Positions 1 through 8,271 of a stretch of 64,000 nucleotides of DNA are shown one piece after another. The notes under the pieces were generated by a model. That model was not told where the DNA came from. It made no database searches and saw only the letters and a list, made by a program, of their open reading frames with translations. A program made the translations under genes and the position numbers. Source of the DNA: Streptomyces sannanensis (lineage in GTDB: Bacteria; Actinomycetota; Actinomycetes; Streptomycetales; Streptomycetaceae); assembly GCF_039536205.1 (NCBI RefSeq), contig NZ_BAAAYL010000001.1, forward strand, positions 5,270,001 to 5,334,000. The letters run 5' to 3'. Numbering within the stretch: the first letter of the stretch is position 1; each line of letters begins with the position of its first letter.

Positions 1-221
1 ATCCGGGCCTTGCCGACCACCAGCGAGTCCGCCACCACGCGGATGCGCGCGGAGCCGTACGAACTGACCGCCACACCCGCCACCACCAGCGCGCCGACCA
101 GTCCGCCGAGCATGGGTACGGGGCCCAGTGGCAGGGTGATCAGACCGCCGGAGATCCCCAGCAGGGCCGCGATGACCCACCAGGAACGAGGTGCGGTCAG
201 GCGTTCTTCGTAAGGCTGCAT
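1..221 (-). CDS. DUF3093 domain membrane protein (3' end outside window)
   Basis: On the minus strand an ATG at 219-221 opens a frame that runs off the left edge. The product begins MQPYEERLTAPRSWWVIAAL and continues with two hydrophobic stretches (about residues 14-32 and 37-53) followed by SSYGSARIRV. This matches what I know of the actinobacterial DUF3093 family, small two-helix membrane proteins of unknown function. It is divergent from the thioesterase gene, with about 58 bp between the starts. Only about 73 residues are present because the window edge cuts the gene. Family assignment is from recalled sequence pattern. Confidence 0.8.
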   Translation of the reverse strand, partial: MQPYEERLTAPRSWWVIAALLGISGGLITLPLGPVPMLGGLVGALVVAGVAVSSYGSARIRVVADSLVVGKAR

Positions 222-279
222 GAAGTCAAGCTTGGCACGACGCGACCGGTGGGTAGCCGCGCGGGTAAGGTCTGCGGCT

Positions 280-897
280 GTGAGTACTGTGCCTGTCCGC
301 GGAGCGACCCCCGGACCCCCGCGATCTGCGGTTCTGATTCCCCCTGCCCACGCCGTGGCGCCGGTGCGGCACCCCGACGCCCCGGCGCCCGGGGAACTGC
401 TCGGTGCGCACTACGACCAGTGTTTCGGCTGCGGCGGGTCCCAGCCCCACGGGCTGCACCTGGAGGCGCGGGCCGCTGAGGGCGTCCGGGTCACCGCCGA
501 GTTCACCGTCCGGCCTGCCCACCAGGGCGCGCCCGGCCTGGCACACGGCGGTGTGCTCGCCACGGCCCTCGACGAGACGCTCGGCTCGCTGAACTGGCTG
601 CTGCGGGTGATCGCGGTGACCGGTCGGCTCGAGACCGACTTCGTGCGGCCGGTTCCGGTTGACTCGGTGCTGTATCTGGAGGCCGAGGTCACCGCCGTGC
701 ACCACCGCAAGATCTACTCCACCGCGATCGGACGGATCGGTGGCCCCGAAGGGCCTGTCGCGGTCCGCGCCGACGCCCTCTTCATAGAGGTCAAGGTCGA
801 CCACTTCATCGAGAACGGCCGTCCGGACGAGATCCGTGCGGTGATGGCCGACCCCGACCAGATCAAGCGCGCCCGCGCATTCGAGGTGAACCCCTGA
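280..897 (+). CDS. PaaI-family (hotdog-fold) acyl-CoA thioesterase
   Basis: A hotdog-fold thioesterase, expected to hydrolyse an acyl- or aryl-CoA thioester in the cytoplasm; the substrate cannot be told from sequence. Family signs are the cysteine motif CFGCG near the N-terminus, then GLAHGGVLATALDETLG, which carries the His-Gly-Gly and acidic residues of the PaaI/4HBT fold, and FVRPVP before the last strands. The frame is open from 220, but GTG 280 with GGTAAGG ten bases upstream fits the family length better (205 residues). GTG 289 is an alternative. The stop overlaps the dUTPase start by one base, so the two are probably co-transcribed. Confidence 0.85.
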   Translation: MSTVPVRGATPGPPRSAVLIPPAHAVAPVRHPDAPAPGELLGAHYDQCFGCGGSQPHGLHLEARAAEGVRVTAEFTVRPAHQGAPGLAHGGVLATALDETLGSLNWLLRVIAVTGRLETDFVRPVPVDSVLYLEAEVTAVHHRKIYSTAIGRIGGPEGPVAVRADALFIEVKVDHFIENGRPDEIRAVMADPDQIKRARAFEVNP

Positions 898-1409
898 TGC
901 GTACTCCCGTGGACGTCCTCATCCGCCGCGTCGACCCCGAGGTGCCGATCCCGTCCTACGGGCACCCGGGCGACGCCGGTGCCGACCTGGTCACCACCGA
1001 GGCGGCCGAGCTCGCTCCCGGAGAGCGGGCGGTGCTGCCCACCGGGGTGTCCATCGCGCTGCCGGACGGCTACGCGGCCTTCGTGCATCCGCGCTCCGGA
1101 CTCGCGGCCCGCTGCGGTGTCGCACTGGTGAATGCCCCAGGGACGGTGGATGCCGGGTACCGTGGAGAGATCAAGGTGATCGTGGTCAATCTCGACCCGC
1201 GCGAGAGCGTGCGGTTCGAGCGGTTCGACCGGATTGCTCAACTGGTCGTCCAGCAGGTCGAGAAGGTGCGCTTCCACGAGGTAGCGGAGCTTCCCGGCTC
1301 GGCGCGGGCCGAGGGGGGCTTCGGGTCCACCGGCGGCCATGCCGCCGTGGACGGCACACAGGGTGGGAATCGATACGCTTCGGCCGTATCCGACCGGGAA
1401 GGACAGTGA
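897..1409 (+). CDS. dut: dUTP diphosphatase
   Basis: Hydrolyses dUTP to dUMP and pyrophosphate, keeping uracil out of DNA and feeding dTMP synthesis. All five trimeric-dUTPase motifs are visible in order: GDAGADL (about residues 22-28), HPRSGLA, VDAGYRGEI with the catalytic Asp and Tyr, RIAQLVV, and the C-terminal phosphate-binding arm RAEGGFGSTG. At 170 residues it is slightly longer than the family norm because of a tail after the arm. ATG 897 overlaps the previous stop by one base, and the next gene starts one base after the stop, so this is a tight three-gene operon. Confidence 0.97.
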   Translation: MRTPVDVLIRRVDPEVPIPSYGHPGDAGADLVTTEAAELAPGERAVLPTGVSIALPDGYAAFVHPRSGLAARCGVALVNAPGTVDAGYRGEIKVIVVNLDPRESVRFERFDRIAQLVVQQVEKVRFHEVAELPGSARAEGGFGSTGGHAAVDGTQGGNRYASAVSDREGQ

Positions 1410-1410
1410 C

Positions 1411-2196
1411 GTGTTCGGACGTCGCAAGAAGAGCGGTTCCGCTCAGGAGACACCGCGCGAGGCCGAGCAGGTCGTCGACGGCGTCGAGGCGGACGACAAC
1501 GACACCGCGGACACCGCGGCGGACACCGGGCAGCAGCGCAGGGCGAGCCTGCCGCCGGCCCCCCGGCCGGACGGCCCGTGGGACGTCTCCGAGGTCTCCG
1601 CGCCCGACGAGGGCCGGGTGGACCTGGGTGGTCTCTTCGTGCCCGGAGTCGAGGGCATGGAGCTGCGCGTCGAGGTCGCGGGTGACGCGATCGTCGCCGC
1701 CACGGTCGTGCTGCACGACAGCGCCGTACAGCTCCAGGGCTTCGCCGCGCCCAAGAAGGAGGGCATCTGGGGCGAGGTGCGTGAGGAGATCGCGTCCGGC
1801 ATCACCCAGCAGGGCGGTGTGGTGGACGAGATCGAGGGTCCGCTCGGCTGGGAGCTGCGCGCCCAGGTTCCGGTACAGCTGCCGGACGGCACCAACGGCG
1901 TGCAGATGGTGCGTTTCGTGGGTGTGGACGGCCCCCGCTGGTTCCTGCGCGGTGTGATCTCCGGGCAGGGCGCGGTGCAGCCGCAGGCCGCGGGGGTGCT
2001 GGAGACGATCTTCCGGGACACCGTGGTGGTCCGTGGCGAGGCCCCGATGGCCCCGCGCGACCCGATCGTCCTCAAGCTGCCCAACGATGCCCAGATGGTG
2101 CCCGAGGGCGTCCAGCAGGAGGCCCAGGAGAACTCGCGCTTCTCCGGCGGCATGGGTCAGCTCCAGCGCGGCCCCGAGATCACCGAGGTGCGCTGA
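1411..2196 (+). CDS. DUF3710 domain protein
   Basis: Conserved actinobacterial protein of unknown function, regularly found directly after dut. GTG 1411 starts MFGRRKKSGS, followed by a low-complexity acidic stretch to about residue 40 and then the conserved DUF3710 body (PDGPWDVSEV, DLGGLFVPG, EGIWGEVREEIA, GPLGWELRA). No membrane segment or signal peptide. The frame is open upstream to 1339, but that would overlap dut by 71 bases, so the GTG two bases after the dut stop is preferred. A strong hairpin follows at 2214-2251. Confidence 0.88.
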   Translation: MFGRRKKSGSAQETPREAEQVVDGVEADDNDTADTAADTGQQRRASLPPAPRPDGPWDVSEVSAPDEGRVDLGGLFVPGVEGMELRVEVAGDAIVAATVVLHDSAVQLQGFAAPKKEGIWGEVREEIASGITQQGGVVDEIEGPLGWELRAQVPVQLPDGTNGVQMVRFVGVDGPRWFLRGVISGQGAVQPQAAGVLETIFRDTVVVRGEAPMAPRDPIVLKLPNDAQMVPEGVQQEAQENSRFSGGMGQLQRGPEITEVR

Positions 2197-2213
2197 CCGT
2201 TCAGCCATGTCTT

Positions 2214-2251
2214 CGATGGGCCGTACTCCCCAGCGGGAGCGCGGCCCATCG
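2214..2251 (+). terminator. Hairpin terminator after the dut operon
   Basis: A perfect 10-bp inverted repeat (CGATGGGCCG at 2214-2223, complement at 2242-2251) encloses a second small stem (CTCCC at 2226-2230 with GGGAG at 2235-2239). There is no T-tract, as is usual for Streptomyces terminators. It lies 17 bp after the DUF3710 stop. Confidence 0.75.
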
Positions 2252-2339
2252 GCGTATGCGCGTCAGAGTCCCGTCAATACCTTCACCGATTCCGCTTCCG
2301 GGCCGTTCCACCGGAATGTCCTGGCCATAGGGTCTATCA

Positions 2340-2377
2340 GGCGTACCCAATCGGCCTCGGAGCACAATGGGTACGCC
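2340..2377 (+). promoter_or_regulatory. Inverted repeat in the kdpE upstream region
   Basis: GGCGTACCCA (2340-2349) and its perfect complement TGGGTACGCC (2368-2377) are separated by 18 bases and end 30 bases before the kdpE start. It could be an operator, for example autoregulation by a response-regulator dimer, or a 5'-leader hairpin. Nothing in the sequence decides between these. Confidence 0.45.
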
Positions 2378-2407
2378 TCGAACCCACGTCCAGGAAAGGC
2401 AGGACCC

Positions 2408-3130
2408 ATGCTGCGCTCATCCGGGGGACGTCCCCGGACCCCCAGGGTGCTCGTGGTCGACGACGAGCCGCAGATCGTACGCGCCCTCGTGATCAACCTG
2501 AAGGCGCGCAAGTACGAGGTGGACGCGGCCTCGGACGGCGCCACCGCGCTGGAACTCGCCGCCGCCCGGCACCCCGATGTGATCGTCCTCGACCTCGGCC
2601 TGCCGGACATGGACGGCGTCGAAGTGATCAAGGGCCTGCGCGGCTGGACCAGGGTGCCGATCCTGGTGCTCTCCGCCCGCCACTCCTCCGACGAGAAGGT
2701 CGAGGCCCTGGACGCGGGCGCAGACGACTACGTCACCAAGCCCTTCGGCATGGACGAACTGCTGGCCCGGCTGCGCGCCGCCGTCCGCCGCGCCGAGCCG
2801 ACGGCGGTCCCGGAGGAGGGCGACGGCGTCGCCCTCGTGGATACGGCGGACTTCACCGTCGACCTGGCCGCGAAGAAGGCCAACCGGGGCGGCAAGGACA
2901 TACGCCTGACCCCCACCGAATGGCATCTGCTGGAGGTCCTGGTGCGCAACAGCGGGCGCCTGGTGAGCCAAAAGCAGCTGCTGCAGGAGGTGTGGGGCCC
3001 CTCGTACGGCACTGAGACGAACTACCTGCGCGTCTACATGGCCCAGCTGCGCCGCAAGCTGGAATCCGACCCGTCGCACCCCCGCCACTTCATCACGGAG
3101 CCGGGCATGGGTTACCGCTTCGAACGCTGA
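2408..3130 (+). CDS. kdpE: KdpE response regulator (OmpR/PhoB family)
   Basis: DNA-binding half of the KdpD/KdpE potassium-sensing two-component system. The receiver domain (about 13-125) has the acidic pair VDDEPQ, the phospho-acceptor in VIVLDLGLPDMDG and the Lys of DYVTKPFG. The C-terminal winged-helix domain (about 140-240) has LTPTEWHLLEVLV and the YLRVYMAQLRRKLE recognition region, ending in the typical GMGYRFER. ATG 2408 follows AGGAAAGGCAGG; the frame is open much further upstream, but only this start gives the standard 240-residue length. Its partner kinase gene kdpD lies 8 kb downstream, after trkA-type genes and the pump genes. The 3' end is duplicated downstream. Confidence 0.93.
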   Translation: MLRSSGGRPRTPRVLVVDDEPQIVRALVINLKARKYEVDAASDGATALELAAARHPDVIVLDLGLPDMDGVEVIKGLRGWTRVPILVLSARHSSDEKVEALDAGADDYVTKPFGMDELLARLRAAVRRAEPTAVPEEGDGVALVDTADFTVDLAAKKANRGGKDIRLTPTEWHLLEVLVRNSGRLVSQKQLLQEVWGPSYGTETNYLRVYMAQLRRKLESDPSHPRHFITEPGMGYRFER

Positions 3131-3401
3131 GCCGGGTCTGCCGGGGGTCCGGCCTGCGGCGCAGCCGCTGTCGGATGCAGTGTCTCCCGGGTGGTGCTGT
3201 ATCGCGGAGCCGGTTGTGGGTTACCGCTTCGAACGCCGAGCCGGGTCTGCCGGGGGTCCGGCCTGCGGCGCAGCCGCTGTCGGATGCAGTGTCTCCCGGG
3301 TGGTGCTGTATCGCGGAGCCGGTTGTGGGTTACCGCTTCGAACGCCGAGCCGGGCATGGGTCACCGCTTCGAGCTGAGCCGAGCAGGGGTGCCGCTTCGA
3401 G
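3097..3401 (+). repeat. 109-bp tandem duplication of the kdpE 3' end
   Basis: The segment 3097-3205 covers the last 34 bases of kdpE plus 75 bases downstream. It is repeated as 3206-3314 at a spacing of exactly 109 bases, and a third partial copy begins at 3315. The motif GTTACCGCTT recurs at 3111, 3220 and 3329. Shorter decayed echoes (CACCGCTTCGAG near 3362, GCCGCTTCGAG near 3391) follow. In the copies the kdpE stop TGA reads CGA. The second and third copies are almost identical, so the duplication is recent. Open frames across this repeat are by-products. Confidence 0.92.
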
Positions 3402-3449
3402 ATGTGATCAACGGTGAAGGGGAGTTCAGCTCCCCGGTACGCTTCCTGT

Positions 3450-3857
3450 ATGAGTGCTGAATCCCGCCCCGAGAAGTCCCAGAAGCCGACAGGGCGGTTC
3501 CGGCGGATGCTCGACCGGCTGTCCAGCTCCCAGGAGGATCTGCACTCCGCGGAGCTGCAGGAGGACACACAGGCCACGGGGTGCACTCCCATCTCGGACT
3601 GTCACGACCGCGAGATCGTCAAGGTGACTGGTACCTTGCGGACGGTCACGCTGCGCCCGCGGGCCGGCGTGCCCGCACTTGAGGCCGAGCTCTACGACGG
3701 CACGGCACCGCTGGACGTGGTCTGGCTGGGCCGGCGCCAGATCGTGGGTATAGAACCGGGCCGGAAGTTGATCGCCTCCGGCCGGATTTCCATGAGCCAC
3801 GGCCGCAGAGTGCTGTTCAATCCCAAATACGAGCTCCGACCGATCGGACAGGAGTAG
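3450..3857 (+). CDS. OB-fold nucleic-acid-binding domain protein
   Basis: Small cytoplasmic protein (135 residues) with an OB-fold of the type found in DNA-binding subunits. The N-terminus is charged and probably helical (RFRRMLDRLSSSQEDL). From about residue 60 the strand pattern VKVTGTLRTVTLRP, AELYDGTAPLDVVWLGRR, RKLIASGRI, RRVLFNPKYEL is that of an OB barrel. It is conserved beside the DUF3159 gene in Streptomyces and its role is unknown. ATG 3450 is chosen because homologues as I recall them begin MSA; a start at 3414 would add twelve residues read from the repeat-rich leader. The next gene begins three bases after the stop. Confidence 0.82.
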   Translation: MSAESRPEKSQKPTGRFRRMLDRLSSSQEDLHSAELQEDTQATGCTPISDCHDREIVKVTGTLRTVTLRPRAGVPALEAELYDGTAPLDVVWLGRRQIVGIEPGRKLIASGRISMSHGRRVLFNPKYELRPIGQE

Positions 3858-3860
3858 CCG

Positions 3861-4604
3861 GTGACGTCCCTCGACAAGCCGACCACCGAGACAACCTCGC
3901 CCGACCAGGCCGGTGACGACAGCAAAGCCATCACCGAGGCCGCCCTCTTCGAGGCCTTCGGTGGCCTGCGGGGGATGGTGGAGACCGTTCTCCCCGGCCT
4001 GCTCTTCGTCACGATCTACACGATCAACAAGAATCTGCACTTCTCGGCGATCGCGGCCCTGGCCGTGTCTCTGGTGTGCGTCGTCGTACGGCTCCTCCGC
4101 AAGGACACCGTCAAGCACGCCTTCAGCGGGGTCTTCGGTGTCGCCTTCGGTGTCGTCTTCGCGATGATGACGGGCAACGCCAAGGACTTCTATCTGCCCG
4201 GCATGCTCTACACGCTGGGCCTCGCGGTCGCCTACATCGTCACGACGCTGTGCGGTGTCCCGCTGATCGGACTGATCCTGGGCCCGGTATTCAAGGAGAA
4301 TCTCTCCTGGCGTACCCGGAACCCGGGCCGCAAGACGGCCTATGCCAAGGCCAGCTGGGCCTGGGGTCTGATCCTGCTGGGCAAGTGCGCGATCCTCTTC
4401 CCGCTGTACTGGTGGGCCGACTTCGCGCAGCTCGGCTGGGTGCTGGTCATTCTGAAGATCCCGCCGTTCCTGCTGGCCGTCTATCTGACCTGGATCTTCC
4501 TGGCCAAGGCGCCGCCGCCGATCGATGTGTTCGCGGAGATGGAGGCGGAGGAGGCCGCGGAGAAGGCCCGTAAGGCCGCCGCGGCCGGCCGGTCCGACGT
4601 CTGA
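3861..4604 (+). CDS. DUF3159 integral membrane protein
   Basis: 247-residue polytopic membrane protein of the actinobacterial DUF3159 family, function not established. After a Thr/Ser-rich N-terminal tail (1-30) there are about six hydrophobic segments, including LPGLLFVTIYTI, AIAALAVSLVCVVVRLL, GVFGVAFGVVFAMM, YTLGLAVAYIVTTL, LIGLILGPVF and WGLILLGKCAILFPLYW, then a charged helical tail rich in Glu and Ala. The GTG start is three bases after the OB-fold stop, so the two are one operon. It faces the trkA genes across a perfect bidirectional terminator. Confidence 0.85.
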   Translation: MTSLDKPTTETTSPDQAGDDSKAITEAALFEAFGGLRGMVETVLPGLLFVTIYTINKNLHFSAIAALAVSLVCVVVRLLRKDTVKHAFSGVFGVAFGVVFAMMTGNAKDFYLPGMLYTLGLAVAYIVTTLCGVPLIGLILGPVFKENLSWRTRNPGRKTAYAKASWAWGLILLGKCAILFPLYWWADFAQLGWVLVILKIPPFLLAVYLTWIFLAKAPPPIDVFAEMEAEEAAEKARKAAAAGRSDV

Positions 4605-4615
4605 CCGGCGCCCGA

Positions 4616-4668
4616 CGACGACAAGGGGCCCGGGGAACCGTGACGGTTCCCCGGGCCCCTTGTCGTCG
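4616..4668. terminator. Bidirectional terminator between DUF3159 and trkA genes
   Basis: A 25-bp perfect inverted repeat (4616-4640 and 4644-4668) around a three-base loop lies between two convergent operons, 12 bp after the DUF3159 stop and 20 bp before the TrkA-type stop. It is symmetric and so can serve both strands. Confidence 0.9.
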
Positions 4669-4687
4669 GCACGGATGTGTGCGGGCG

Positions 4688-5365
4688 TCAGCCCCCGTTG
4701 CCCTCGCGGGTCACCGACAGCAGATCCTCCAGCTGCTCCTCCCGCGCCTGCGCGGCCACGAACAGCAGCTCGTCGCCGGCCTCCAGGGTCTCCTCCTGGT
4801 TCGGCGTCAGCACCCGGTTGCCTCGGATGATCGTGACCAGCGAGGTGTCCTCCGGCCACGCCACGTCGCCGACCCGGGTGCCCGCCACCGCCGACTCCGG
4901 CGGCAGCGTCAGCTCCACGAGGTTGGCGTCACCGTGGCTGAAGCGCAGCAGCCGAACCAGGTCGCCGACGCTCACCGCCTCTTCCACCAGCGCGGACATC
5001 AGGCGCGGCGTGGACACGGCGACATCGACGCCCCAGGACTCATTGAAGAGCCATTCGTTCTTCGGGTTGTTGACCCGGGCGACGACGCGCGGCACCGCGT
5101 ACTCGGTCTTGGCGAGCAGCGAGACGACCAGGTTCACCTTGTCGTCACCGGTCGCCGCGATCACGACGTTGCAGCGCTGCAGCGCGGCCTCGTCCAGCGA
5201 GGTGATCTCGCATGCGTCGGCCAGCAGCCACTCGGCCTGCGGCACCCGCTCCACCGAGATGGCGGTCGGCGCCTTGTCGATCAGGAGCACTTCGTGCCCG
5301 TTCTCCAGCAGCTCGCCCGCGATGGAACGGCCCACCGCGCCGGCTCCGGCAATGGCGACCCTCAT
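4688..5365 (-). CDS. TrkA-type potassium uptake regulatory subunit (second copy)
   Basis: Peripheral RCK-type gating subunit of a Trk/Ktr-like potassium channel. The N-terminal Rossmann fold opens with GAGAVGRSIA and an acidic residue after strand two (LLIDK); the RCK_C domain follows from about residue 140 (LVELTLPPES, RGNRVLTPNQEETLEAGDELLFVA). 225 residues, the single-domain length; two such genes together replace the fused E. coli TrkA. Its start overlaps the stop of the upstream trkA-type gene by one base. No TrkH/KtrB membrane subunit is in the window. The nucleotide ligand (NAD, ATP or c-di-AMP) cannot be read from sequence alone. Confidence 0.9.
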   Translation of the reverse strand: MRVAIAGAGAVGRSIAGELLENGHEVLLIDKAPTAISVERVPQAEWLLADACEITSLDEAALQRCNVVIAATGDDKVNLVVSLLAKTEYAVPRVVARVNNPKNEWLFNESWGVDVAVSTPRLMSALVEEAVSVGDLVRLLRFSHGDANLVELTLPPESAVAGTRVGDVAWPEDTSLVTIIRGNRVLTPNQEETLEAGDELLFVAAQAREEQLEDLLSVTREGNGG

Positions 5366-6033
5366 CAGTGACCATTCCCTTCGGGGCCGTGGGCGAAGGC
5401 GGCCTCGACCGTCTCGATCTCGTCGGTGCGCATCATGACGTGCACCAGATCACCCTCCTGCAGCACCGTCTGCGAGCTCGGAATGATCGCTTCGCCCAGA
5501 CGGGTGAGGAACGCGACGCGGACGCCCGTCTCCTCCTGCAGCTCGCTGATCTTCCGGCCGATCCACGCCGGCGAGGTGTGCACCTCCGCGAGCTGCACCC
5601 CGCCGCTGGGGTCGCGCCACAGCGGCTCGGCTCCGGACGGCAACAGCCGTCGCAGCATCTGGTCGGCGGTCCAGCGGACGGTGGCCACGGTGGGGATGCC
5701 CAGACGCTGGTAGACCTCGGCGCGCCGGGGGTCGTAGATACGAGCAGCGACGTTCTCGATGCCGAACATCTCGCGGGCCACCCGGGCGGCGATGATGTTG
5801 GAATTGTCACCGCTGCTCACCGCGGCGAACGCCCCGGCCTCCTCGATCCCCGCCTCACGCAGGGTGTCCTGGTCGAACCCGACTCCGGTGACCCGGCGGC
5901 CACCGAACCCCGAGCCCAGGCGGCGGAAGGCCGTGGGGTCCTGGTCGATCACGGCGACCGTGTGCCCCTGCTGCTCCAGGGTCTGCGCAAGAGCGGCTCC
6001 CACTCGCCCGCAACCCATGATGACGATATGCAT
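5365..6033 (-). CDS. TrkA-type potassium uptake regulatory subunit (first copy)
   Basis: RCK-domain protein of 222 residues, paralogous to its neighbour. The Rossmann motif is GCGRVGAALA, followed by AVIDQD with the nucleotide-ribose acidic residue, and the RCK_C part begins near residue 135 (VQLAEVHTSPAWIGRKISEL). The pair would form a hetero-oligomeric gating ring under a Trk-type channel. The gene is divergent from the kdp genes, with a 347-bp shared control region. One-base overlap with the second copy indicates translational coupling. Confidence 0.9.
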   Translation of the reverse strand: MHIVIMGCGRVGAALAQTLEQQGHTVAVIDQDPTAFRRLGSGFGGRRVTGVGFDQDTLREAGIEEAGAFAAVSSGDNSNIIAARVAREMFGIENVAARIYDPRRAEVYQRLGIPTVATVRWTADQMLRRLLPSGAEPLWRDPSGGVQLAEVHTSPAWIGRKISELQEETGVRVAFLTRLGEAIIPSSQTVLQEGDLVHVMMRTDEIETVEAAFAHGPEGNGH

Positions 6034-6380
6034 CGGTCTTACCCCGCACTCCTCGAAGGCCTTGTGACCTGCATAAATGCCCTGCTCATATCCTTCTTCC
6101 CGTCCCGCCTTGCAACACGCCGCGGGTAGTTCCCGGCCCGAACCGCTCAGGCATGCCGGATGCTGCCCTTGTCCGTGCTCGGGTCCACGGTATCGGCAAG
6201 TCCGGAGGCCTGATCGACCGAGTGGCGCATCGGACGGGCGGGCGGCGGGTGCGGGCGTAAGAATGCCGTCAATGCGGTACCCACGGTCGTAAGAGCTCCA
6301 TCAAGGGCGGTCGAGGGCGCTCGAAACGGACGTTTGCTGGAGGGGTCCGAACAACTCCGAGCATCTTTCAGGAGCTCACG
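6034..6380. other. Divergent control region between trkA-type genes and kdp genes
   Basis: This 347-bp stretch has no convincing gene. It should carry promoters for the trkA pair (leftward) and for the kdp genes (rightward). I see no ydaO/kdpA-type c-di-AMP riboswitch architecture and no clear long palindrome. TTTCAGGAGCTCACG at the right end supplies the ribosome-binding site for the small reading frame at 6381. Confidence 0.5.
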
Positions 6381-6464
6381 ATGGCCGACGTGGCCTTCGT
6401 CGTCACCATGATCGCGGCGTTCGCGCTGGTGGCTCTCATCGCCAGGGGGGTGGCGAAGCTGTGA
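6381..6464 (+). CDS. 27-residue hydrophobic peptide preceding kdpF
   Basis: ATG 6381, eight bases after a good AGGAG site, encodes a 27-residue peptide: MADVAFVVTMIAAFALVALI followed by ARGVAKL. It is one membrane helix with a basic C-terminal end. Its stop overlaps the kdpF start (GTGA). I recall similar unnamed frames before kdpF in Streptomyces, so it may be a second small subunit or a KdpF-like peptide. No function can be assigned; the case rests on the ribosome-binding site, coupling and hydrophobicity. Confidence 0.65.
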   Translation: MADVAFVVTMIAAFALVALIARGVAKL

Positions 6465-6550
6465 CTGCCGAGAACATCGTCGGCCTGATCGTGGCCGTCG
6501 CCCTGCTGGGCTATCTCGTCCTCGCCCTCCTGTACCCGGAGAGGTTCTGA
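6461..6550 (+). CDS. kdpF: KdpF, small stabilising subunit of the Kdp pump
   Basis: 29-residue single-helix membrane peptide that stabilises the KdpFABC potassium pump. GTG 6461 starts MTAENIVGLIVAVALLGYLV, and the peptide ends ALLYPERF, the typical KdpF ending. It overlaps the preceding small frame by four bases, and kdpA begins nine bases after its stop. Too short for usual gene callers but well supported by context. Confidence 0.9.
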   Translation: MTAENIVGLIVAVALLGYLVLALLYPERF

Positions 6551-6559
6551 GCACACATC

Positions 6560-8271
6560 ATGAGCCCCTTCGTTGCTGGTGTGCTCCAGCTGCTCGCGCT
6601 GATCGCCGCGCTGGCGCTGGCATACCGTCCGCTCGGCGACTACATGGCCGGAGTCTACGGCTCCACGAGACATCTGCGCGTGGAGCGGTGGATCTACAGG
6701 GCCATCGGCGCCGACCCCGCCGTCGAAATGCGCTGGCCCGCCTACCTGCGCAGTGTGCTGGCCTTCTCGGCGGTGAGCGTGCTGTTCCTGTACCTGCTGC
6801 AGCGGCTCCAGGGATACCTGCCCGGTTCGCTGGGCTTCGCCTCCATCGCCCCGGACCAGGCGTTCAACACCGCCGTTTCGTTTGTGACGAACACCAACTG
6901 GCAGTCGTACTCCGGCGAGCAGGCCATGGGCCATGTCGTGCAGACCGGTGGCCTGGCGGTGCAGAACTTCGTCTCCGCGGCCGTCGGCATGGCCGTCGCG
7001 GTGGCCTTGGTGCGCGGTTTCGCCCTCCCCCGAGCTCTCGGCTCCGCTCGAGCAGGGGGGACCCCCATCCGTACCGGTGAGCTGGGCAACTTCTGGGCCG
7101 ACCTGGTGCGCGGCACGGTGCGTATCCTGCTGCCGATCTCGGTGATCGGCGCGATCGTGCTGGTCGCGTGCGGTGTCATCCAGAACTTCTCCGGGATCCA
7201 CGAGGTCGGCCAGTTCTTGAATGAGCACAGCATGGGCGGCTCGCAGCAGTGGAACGGCGGCGCGGTGGCCTCGCAGGAGGTCATCAAGGAGCTGGGCACC
7301 AACGGCGGCGGTTACTTCAACGCGAACGCCGCCCACCCCTTCGAGAACCCCAACGCGTTCTCGAACCTCTTCGAGATCTTCCTGATCCTGCTGATCCCGT
7401 TCGCCATGACCCGCACCTTCGGCAGGATGGTCGGCTCCCTCAAGCAGGGCTACGCGATCCTGGCGACGATGGTGACCATCTGGGTCGGCTTCGTGCTGCT
7501 GATGTGGTGGACCGAGTTCGCGCACCACGGCCCGGCCTTCCAGATCGCCGGCGGCGCGATGGAGGGCAAGGAGACCCGGTTCGGCATCGGGGCCTCGTCG
7601 ATCTTCGCCGTGTCGACCACGCTCACGTCGACGGGCGCGGTGGACGCGTTCCACTCCTCCTTCACCGGTCTGGGCGGCGGAATCACGATGCTCGGCATGA
7701 TGCTGGGCGAGATCGCGCCCGGCGGCGTCGGGTCCGGCCTGTACGGCATCCTGATCATGGCGATCATCGCGGTGTTCATCGCCGGCCTGATGGTGGGCCG
7801 TACGCCCGAATACCTCGGCAAGAAGCTCGGTACCCGGCAGATCAAGCTCGCCGCCTGTTACATCCTCATCACCCCGGCGCTGGTGCTGTGCTTCACCGCC
7901 GCGGCGATGACGCTGCCGACCCCTGTGCACTCCATGACGAACTCCGGCGCGCACGGCTTCTCCGAGATCCTCTACGCCTACACCTCGGCCGCCAACAACA
8001 ACGGCTCGGCCTTCGCGGGGCTGAACGCGGACACGCTGTGGTTCAACACCACCCTCGGCCTGGCGATGCTGCTCGGTCGGTTCGTCCCGATGGTCTTCGT
8101 CCTGGCGCTGGCCGGCTCGCTCGCCGAGCAGCAGCCGGTCCCCGCGACCGCGGGCACGCTGCGCACCGAGAAACCGCTGTTCACCGGCCTGCTGGTCGGC
8201 ACGATCATCATCGTCACCGGTCTTACGTACTTCCCGGCACTGGCCCTCGGCCCGCTGGCGGAGGGACTGTC

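Noticed and set aside
3112..3460. Several small frames in both strands with repeated peptides
   Set aside because: They are readings of the 109-bp tandem duplication and have no ribosome-binding sites.
6034..6380. c-di-AMP (ydaO-type) riboswitch before kdp
   Set aside because: I could not find the expected paired and conserved elements; only ordinary promoter-like sequence is visible.
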